NCBI GenBank assembly: GCA_023055355.1
Contig: JALJCS010000024.1
Location: forward strand, 6,277,501 to 6,341,500
Reading direction: 5' to 3'
DNA: 64,000 bases
Source of the DNA: Agelaius tricolor
Lineage: Eukaryota; Chordata; Aves; Passeriformes; Icteridae
Translations under genes and position numbers: made by a program
The notes under the pieces: model-generated
Database searches by the model: none
Told to the model about the DNA's origin: nothing
The model's input: the letters and a program-made list of their open reading frames with translations, nothing else
Shown here: in pieces, positions 57,679 through 64,000 of the stretch
Layout of the letters: the number at the start of each line of letters is the position of its first letter
How positions within the stretch are numbered: position 1 is the stretch's first letter

Positions 57679-60642
57679 CTGTCAGGGAAAAAAAATAAAA
57701 ATTTAAACAAATAAACACATCACATATAGCAAGATTATTATTTTTGCTTTTCCCTTTGGATACTGCTCCAGATTCCATGCCCATCCAGTGTGAAATGTTT
57801 TTCATTTGTATTAATACTCAATTATTGCTATAATTCTGATAAAAATACCTTAACAATTTAAACTAACCTTTACTTTTCAAATTGCAAATACATGTTAGTG
57901 AATTGCAATGAATACACTAAAGCAAAATTCATCTCATGCTTTTAAAAGAGCTACAAATGATGATTTTGATGTTTATCATCAGCAACTTTGTCAGCAATGC
58001 ATAAAGATACTAGGGTTTTTTACCCCCCACTTTTCAAGTTCTGAGGTATTTTTATTGTTGCTTTGGCTTAATTTCAGTTTGTTTTGCAGTTCCTGGTGCT
58101 GTTGTACACAGTAGATTTGTTGACATGAAAGCTGCCTCATTAGCATGGACTATATTTTGGGAAAAAAAAGCTACTTCAAAGATAAAACATCCTTTACCTC
58201 AAAGAAGAAAAAGAGATCTCTCCCCATTAAGACTATATGTGTGCTCTACTTTAGTGACATTTTGTCTCCATATTAAGAAATAATATTCATATATAAGGGA
58301 GCACATAATACATATTTAGTTAAAGTCAGTCTGCTGAAGGGGAGCAGGAGCATTTCACAAAAATCTTTTCATCTTCAACATCTCTAATCCTAAAAGACAT
58401 TTTCCTACTGTATAGAAGGGTAAACAACATAAACAAAAAACCAGACTTTTTTTAAAGATCACTCTCAATTTCTTCTCTGAGATCAAACTTTATGTTTTCT
58501 ATGTGGCCTCTGTCACTGATCTCTCTTTGAGGCTTCAGAGGAAGCTGAAGTATCTCCATGATGGATGTAGTCTAACCTGCACAAGCAGAAGTATGTCAGG
58601 ACTGCCACAGTAATTTGCTTTAGGAAAAGGAGACCAAACAAGGGTAATGAAATGTGTATCTCCAAATACTTCTACTGCCTACTAAAAAGTCCTAATCTCT
58701 GAAATCCCCAGATAATTATTTATTGTCTAAGAACGTGTTTCTTTTCACCTATTAAGGCATAGTTGGTGTTTAAAGGAGAATTACTGTTCTCATGGGAATG
58801 ACATCTTGAATCCATCTGTGTAATGCATTGAGAAGGATTTGCCAGTGTGTGACAGTAAAACCCCTTAGACAGAGGTGAATAACAAGGTATGTCCCATTTG
58901 TCCACAGGACATTGAAACCTTCTGCCACTTAATGGTTAGTCTGAAAAATGTAACACTAAAATGATATTCTACCCCTGCAACCAGGAACACTCTCAGTAAC
59001 CATGTAAACATTTGTCTTTCTTAGAAACCTATTACAGTGCTTATATTTATTTCATGACCATGACTTCCTCAGACAAAGTATGAACATTGTTACCTCTGAA
59101 AAAGGCACCAAAAAGTCTCCTTAAACTTTTCCTATCCAGAAAGGACTATAGTGTTGCTAATCACTTTATATGTCACCTAGAATACCATATTTGATTATTT
59201 TTAAGAACCTTTTAGCAGCATGAATGCCAGGTATCTAATACAGTAATTAAAAATATTTAAATTTAATATACCTTAGAAAACACTCTGGCTCTTCTTCTCC
59301 CCCCCACCCCCCCTTCCCCCGAGGAATTTGTTACAAAAGAAGAAAGGCAAACACAGGTGTACAATGTAAGCAACCTACAGAAATGCATTTTGCAAAGCTT
59401 GGGATATCAGTGTAAGAAATTTATAATCCCAGTGTGGCCAAAAAGTCTCACTGGACTTTTAACATTTAGTTAACAGGAATGTAAAATCTTACAAAGGTTA
59501 AGTGAACAGTGAGGAGGGAAATCAGTATGGGAACCAGAAAGAGTAATTTGAATCTGGGATATCCTTCATTATCCTTTCTCAATTTTTATGGGAGGATGGG
59601 CTCCCTAAGGACCCCTAAAGGGTCTTGTAACTGCAAGACCTCCAGAGAAAGCCTCACAAAGTGGCTGGAATTCTGCAATAGATACAGAAGATCTGCAGGA
59701 AGAAATACAGGACAAATTATCAAGTAGTTTTCTTTTTCAACTGTTTCCATGAGTGCAAGTCTGTATGTTGCAACCATTTCTGAACTAATTAGAATAAAGC
59801 TGTTTCTGTCCCTGAATCTTGTTGAGTATTACTGCTGAATGAGTGACCTGGCAACACCAAGTACTCCATTTGTTAGGACACTGGAAACCCTTGGGCTGTG
59901 GCTCACTGAAGTTTAGGGATTGCCAGGAGCTTTAGCCTTTTACCAAGCAACAAAAGCTGAGCAGTAGGCTACAGTGACAGGTACCAGTTTTGTAGAGAGA
60001 AAAACATAATTATTTTATCATGTAATTACCATTAGGTCCAATACATAGATGGCTGTGTAGTTACTGACTCACTTTCTACAGATGCTGGTCTGGCAGATGA
60101 TGTCCTCTACCTTTAGCAATGACCAGTGATCTTGTTTGCTTTGTGTGCTAGGCATCCACACAGAAATGTTAAATAGACCCATTTTCTAAGTGAAAATTAC
60201 TGGAGAAAGATCTTTTGCAATATTTTTTCAGCAGTAATGAATGCCTGGCACATCTAGAAAGGCAGGCACACATTAAAGGGACATATTTCTCACTCTACCA
60301 CACCCAACAGAAGTTTCATGGCAATGAATGAAATAGATTTTTAAATTACCACTTGCATTGCTACAACAATCTCACTTTCCAAAAGGGACTGTCCTTTCTT
60401 TCAGTTATTTTCCTTTGGAACTTTAAAGTAATTTGAAAAAGCAATTACTGCAAATATGAAAATTAAACAATTGAAGTAAAAAGCAAAATAGTTGTTTCTA
60501 GATTCCTAATGTGATGATGATGATGAGGTACAAAGCTAAGCAGGCCTGAGAAAGAAATGGAAATTCAAAGCTGTCCCTACCTTCAGTGGCACTTCCAAGG
60601 CTGTGGTTTGCTGTAGAGACTCCATTATTCTTTTTACCAGTG
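57610..60642 (-). CDS. POLN: POLN, DNA polymerase nu, C-terminal part (two last coding exons)
   Basis: This is the 3' end of the gene for the family A DNA polymerase nu, linked to crosslink and recombination-associated repair (family knowledge). Exon 60581-60642 reads, after completing a split Ala codon, LVKRIMESLQQTTALEVPLK. Exon 57610-57678 continues VPLKVILTTGKSWGCMTELQ, then EM and TAA. From memory, human POLN has LVRRTMESLEQVQALELQLQ then VPLKVSLSAGRSWGHLVPLQ, aligning without gaps across the exon junction. This is the segment just C-terminal to polymerase motif C (HDE), which I do not find in the window; it should lie beyond 64000. The bird protein ends soon after SWG, whereas human continues with a Pro/Ser-rich tail. 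The gene is convergent with NAT8L, as in mammals. Confidence 0.93.
57679..60580 (-). other. POLN: POLN intron (last)
   Basis: 2902 bp, phase 0, with minus-strand GTAGGGACAG donor and CCCTGACAG acceptor. AT-rich. It holds a C-rich tract at about 59300-59320 but no gene or dispersed repeat I recognise. Confidence 0.85.
60581..60642 (-). CDS. POLN: POLN penultimate coding exon
   Basis: 62 nt. The minus-strand acceptor is TTTACCTTACAG|CACTGG and the donor CTGAAG|GTAGGG. It begins with the last two bases of an Ala codon (phase 1 intron upstream) and encodes LVKRIMESLQQTTALEVPLK. Too short to appear as an obvious ORF; recognised by similarity to the human segment ALVRRTMESLEQ. Confidence 0.92.
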
Positions 60643-63600
60643 CTGTAAGGTAAATTTGAAAATCTACTTTATTTTCCATGTTAGAATTGTTTTATTTTTA
60701 TATATATATATATATAAAAATAGGTTTTTATATTCTGTTACATAATACCTGCATTTCTGCATTAAAAATTATCACTTACAACTTTTTCAGATTATTTTAA
60801 AGTGATATTTTATCTCTTGAGAACAGTTTAATTTCTTTTTTTAAATTGAATTTTTGGGTAAAATTTGCAGAATGATTTAATTTATATAGCCCATATATAA
60901 AGAAGTATAGCACTACTACATTACATATAAAGGTATGTAGAGCATGTGTGAGTGCTCAGTTTTCAACTTCCCTACTCATAACTATCTGTTTGATGACATT
61001 TTATATATTTTAATTTTCTAATTTTCTTGTGCAACCATAAAACTCACTTTAAAAAAGAAGCTAGGAAAAAAGCCCACAAGAATCTGAACTTTAAAAAATA
61101 TTTTACCCTTCAAAGTAAAAAGATCAGAGCCAAATTTTTTAAAAAATTATCCCTGTGGGGTAGTGGAGCTATCAGGACTCTAAACAATTAACTTCAGTAT
61201 AATTCATGTAACTTAACAACTCATCATGCCATAACACTGTGCTCACTATTACTGTGCAAATGCATCTATAATTATTCCAAAACAATCATCTGGGATCAGA
61301 TTTACCATCACTGGTCCTGCTAATTAGTGTTTTGCTTGACAAAGATTGCTGCTTCAACACATACTGTTCTATTAAAAAAAAGGAGAGGATCAACAGCTTT
61401 TAAATGGAAGATATTTTTGGCTAGTGAAAGTGAAGCAGGAATACCAGGTGGCCCCAGAACCTGCCCTGCTCTGACAGGATGGGGGACTAAATAATGGATG
61501 TGGTCATGTGCCTCAGAGGCCTGAGAAGGAGCAGGGGCTGTGATAGGAGCTGCCAGAGCAAACCCACATGATTACTGAGCAGCTTCCTTTGAAGTTATCC
61601 CTCACTGCACATCACAGCTCTTTGGCAGCTGAGGTTAGAGGCAAAGGAGTGACAAGAACTCTAAGAAGCTGTGGATGTTGTTGCTCTGGCTGCTGCCAAA
61701 GCCTTTTCTAATGATGCCAGCAATGAGGAGCAGTCTGTAATGTTTCATGTCATGTCACTGACACCAAGGCTTGCCTGATAATAATGAAGAGGATAACCAG
61801 CCTCTGCCTGAACAGTGATCAGACCATGCTGGCTCACTCAGATTTGTGTGCTAATGAGCTGTCATAAGCTTTTCATGAAGTCCAAACTATGCAGGAACTC
61901 AAAGTATCTGCAGATCAAGCGCCAGAGCTGAGGAAACCAAGACATTTGTTGATACATCTACGTACAGCTACACCTGTACACTTGTTTCATGTCAGATTTG
62001 AGGTACTTCATGGTCCACTGTGGGACAGAATAACATTTTTCAAGAGCAGAAACAAACACTGCAATCCACAGATTGTGAAAAGAGAAGTGCTGGCCTAAAT
62101 AATTACTCATTTGTAATCCAGTCCAAGTCAACATGGCTATTAATAGAGGAGTGTTGGACTGCCTCTGTCTTGAGAAGCCCACTCTGAATTTCAACAAGCT
62201 GTCAGCTCCAGGAGGTCAGCAATGCAGCAGGTGCTGGGGCACCCCAGCCAGGTGGGATGCCTTCAGAAGGCTCAATGTGCTGCCAGTCAGTCCTGGATAA
62301 ACATTTTTTCCAAGCTATGACTACACAAAACTCTTGAGAGGATAACACCTGAATTCTGCACTCCTCACACAGAATCACTCAGCTCTGTGTGTTCCACCAG
62401 ACACTTATGAAGGGCACACTCAACTCTGAGCAGCTTAATATTTCTTGTGTTGTTAGATAAATAAACAGCAGCAGAGCCTTTGGGCAAGCAGAGGAATAGG
62501 TCTTGACAAAATGAGTTCCAACAGACAGTAAAAGATGGAGCATGAGTCAGCAGCATCACTTGCTGGGATGAAATAAGTGAGGGATAGATATGACAAAGGC
62601 TGCTGCCTCCTGTGCACTGAGTTAGACCTGTTTCCCCCAAGTTCTCTAGACCTCTGAACTGGACTAGTTCTGTCCCATTTAGCTGTTATCCCCAAAAGGG
62701 GATTCATGATGGCAGCAATGACTGCAACAGCTTTCTCTGTTGGTTCACACACTTTTTGCTCTAAGGCATCTGGCACTACCAGAGTTCTGCTGCATTCTTA
62801 AATACTCTTAATTTTAAAATGCACAGATTAAAGTGGCCACATCAGTGAACAAACCCAATGGTTCCTCATTCACTTTGACAACCATTAAAAACCTCTCCAT
62901 GGGTTTGCTTCATTTTCTTCTTTCCTTTTTTTCCTGTCAGTTCAGCTCCCTGTTCTCTTTCTCATGTCACACTGACTTTTCTCTACCCAGAGTTTAGTAA
63001 AGCCATTCATTTCAAGCAATCTGAAGTTGTTGTGTCTGCATTTCAGCCTTTTGAAACCACTCCTTTGCAAATATCAGGAAAAAGCAGCTGGATTGCCATT
63101 TCTGTTCAGTGGTCTGCTAAGACTGTAAACAGTGAAGAAGAAAGAATTTAAATACATTACAGTCTTTGCACAAAAATAAATAGGTATAGTGGCTGAATAC
63201 ATTTAGGCTGGAAATTTAAAGTTCTAGATTTTGGAGAGGCAAAATTCTGGAATAGTCCTTAGTGGGAGTAATTTTTCGTATGAAGATGATAATTTATAAA
63301 AGAGACCATATGGCATGGGGGTATGTAATCACAGGAAAGGTTCCCTTTAGTCCCATGTACATAATATCTGATTCTTCCACTATTTTCTCAAATCTCCTTG
63401 AAAATTACCCTTTTTCTCAAGGCTCACAATAAATAATCAAACATACACAACTATATCTTCCTTATCTTGTATATATTTTAGAGTGTAGTCACTAAAAAAC
63501 AGAACCACAGTGTCTAAATAAATCTGTCTCTACCACTCCTAATTTTCTGTTTCTTTTCTAAGATTTAGACTGGAGACTTTGGGGATAATGATTATTTCTG

Positions 63601-64000
63601 TTCAGTCAAGAATCTAGTATATCTAGGGCACATAAATTATTAATTTTAAAATGTTCCTTTACAGCCAGCCATGCATCTGTAAAATGCTGTTCTCCCAATC
63701 TTTGCAAGTTTTCTCTCAAAAGCCATAGTCAGCAATTAGGAAAGCTGTTGATTATACTCATCTTGAAATGCTTTGTAAGCTAAGTATACATGCTAAAATA
63801 TTGTGTATAAAAAATGGTGACAGCAAAGTTAAAAGAGTATAGAGGAACTGAAATTTTAACATATGTTTTACTGTATATTAGATTTTCTTGATACTGACCA
63901 GAATAAATATGCTTATTGAAAGTGCTGTGAATGGGAACAAAGATAAGACACGCATGCCTGCTGTGGAACAAAAGCTTATTTGTCCCTATCAAACTGAAGA
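60643..64000 (-). other. POLN: POLN upstream intron, runs off window
   Basis: AT-rich intronic sequence. I searched the minus strand for the expected preceding exon (QGSAADL helix and QIHDELLFEVED motif C) and did not find it, so the intron is at least 3.36 kb. No other gene is seen. Confidence 0.6.
60693..60722. repeat. perfect 30-bp AT palindrome
   Basis: TATTTTT followed by an alternating (AT)n core and AAAAATA; the whole 30 bp equals its own reverse complement. It is a cruciform- or hairpin-capable TA microsatellite in the POLN intron, 51 bp upstream (minus strand) of the exon at 60581-60642. Confidence 0.95.

Noticed and set aside
57545..57805. 86-codon minus-strand open frame over the POLN last exon
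   Set aside because: It is a different frame from the one that matches POLN; the spliced phase-0 reading from 57678 gives VPLKVILTTGKSWG and stops at 57610.
61195..61250. Minus-strand WHDELL peptide resembling polymerase motif C (IHDELLFEV)
   Set aside because: Only five residues match, the flanks (SYMNY) do not fit POLN, and there is no acceptor/donor in suitable phase; coincidence.
1..64000. CRISPR arrays, bacterial operons, tRNA or rRNA genes
   Set aside because: No regularly spaced direct repeats, no tRNA A/B-box plus cloverleaf signature and no rRNA-like segment were seen; the window is ordinary vertebrate DNA.

Overview
This is a vertebrate nuclear genome window, almost certainly from a bird. 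The only two protein-coding genes I can support are NAT8L (complete, + strand) and the 3' end of POLN (partial, - strand). They are convergent neighbours, as I recall them being on human chromosome 4p16.3. The dispersed repeats are short, 3'-end-biased fragments of the avian/reptilian CR1 LINE family, and there are no Alu or L1 elements. A retroviral LTR-like segment of a kind I associate with songbirds hints at a passerine, but this is only inference.

Layout: 1-6.47 kb is non-coding upstream DNA with one CR1 fragment. 6.5-6.8 kb is a degenerate minisatellite. 6.73-9.29 kb is a strong CpG island containing the NAT8L promoter (E-box, CCAAT and TATA boxes), coding exon 1 (7867-8200), intron 1 and coding exon 2 (9420-9584). 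Intron 2 is very long (9585-33276, 23.7 kb) and holds CR1 pieces, a 34-bp tandem duplication and ORF-rich GC-rich DNA, but no gene I can support. Coding exon 3 (33277-33644) carries the whole catalytic GNAT core. A long 3' UTR follows, with poly(A) signals at about 36.13, 38.60 and 40.58 kb. 40.6-56.5 kb is intergenic, with a (CCAT)n microsatellite, an LTR-like segment and old CR1 copies. From about 56.5 kb to the window end lies POLN on the minus strand: 3' UTR, last coding exon (57610-57678), intron, penultimate exon (60581-60642), then an intron running off the window.

The three NAT8L exons join in frame (each junction splits a codon after its first base) to encode 288 residues that closely match N-acetylaspartate synthetase. 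The two POLN exons join in phase 0 and encode the C-terminus of DNA polymerase nu. The two genes have no shared pathway; their adjacency is ancestral synteny.

I found no CRISPR array, tRNA, rRNA, operon or novel gene system. The most interesting points are the expanded NAT8L intron 2, the promoter architecture (TATA and CCAAT within a CpG island beside a G-quadruplex candidate), alternative in-frame NAT8L start codons, alternative polyadenylation, and a perfect 30-bp AT palindrome about 50 bp upstream of a POLN splice acceptor.
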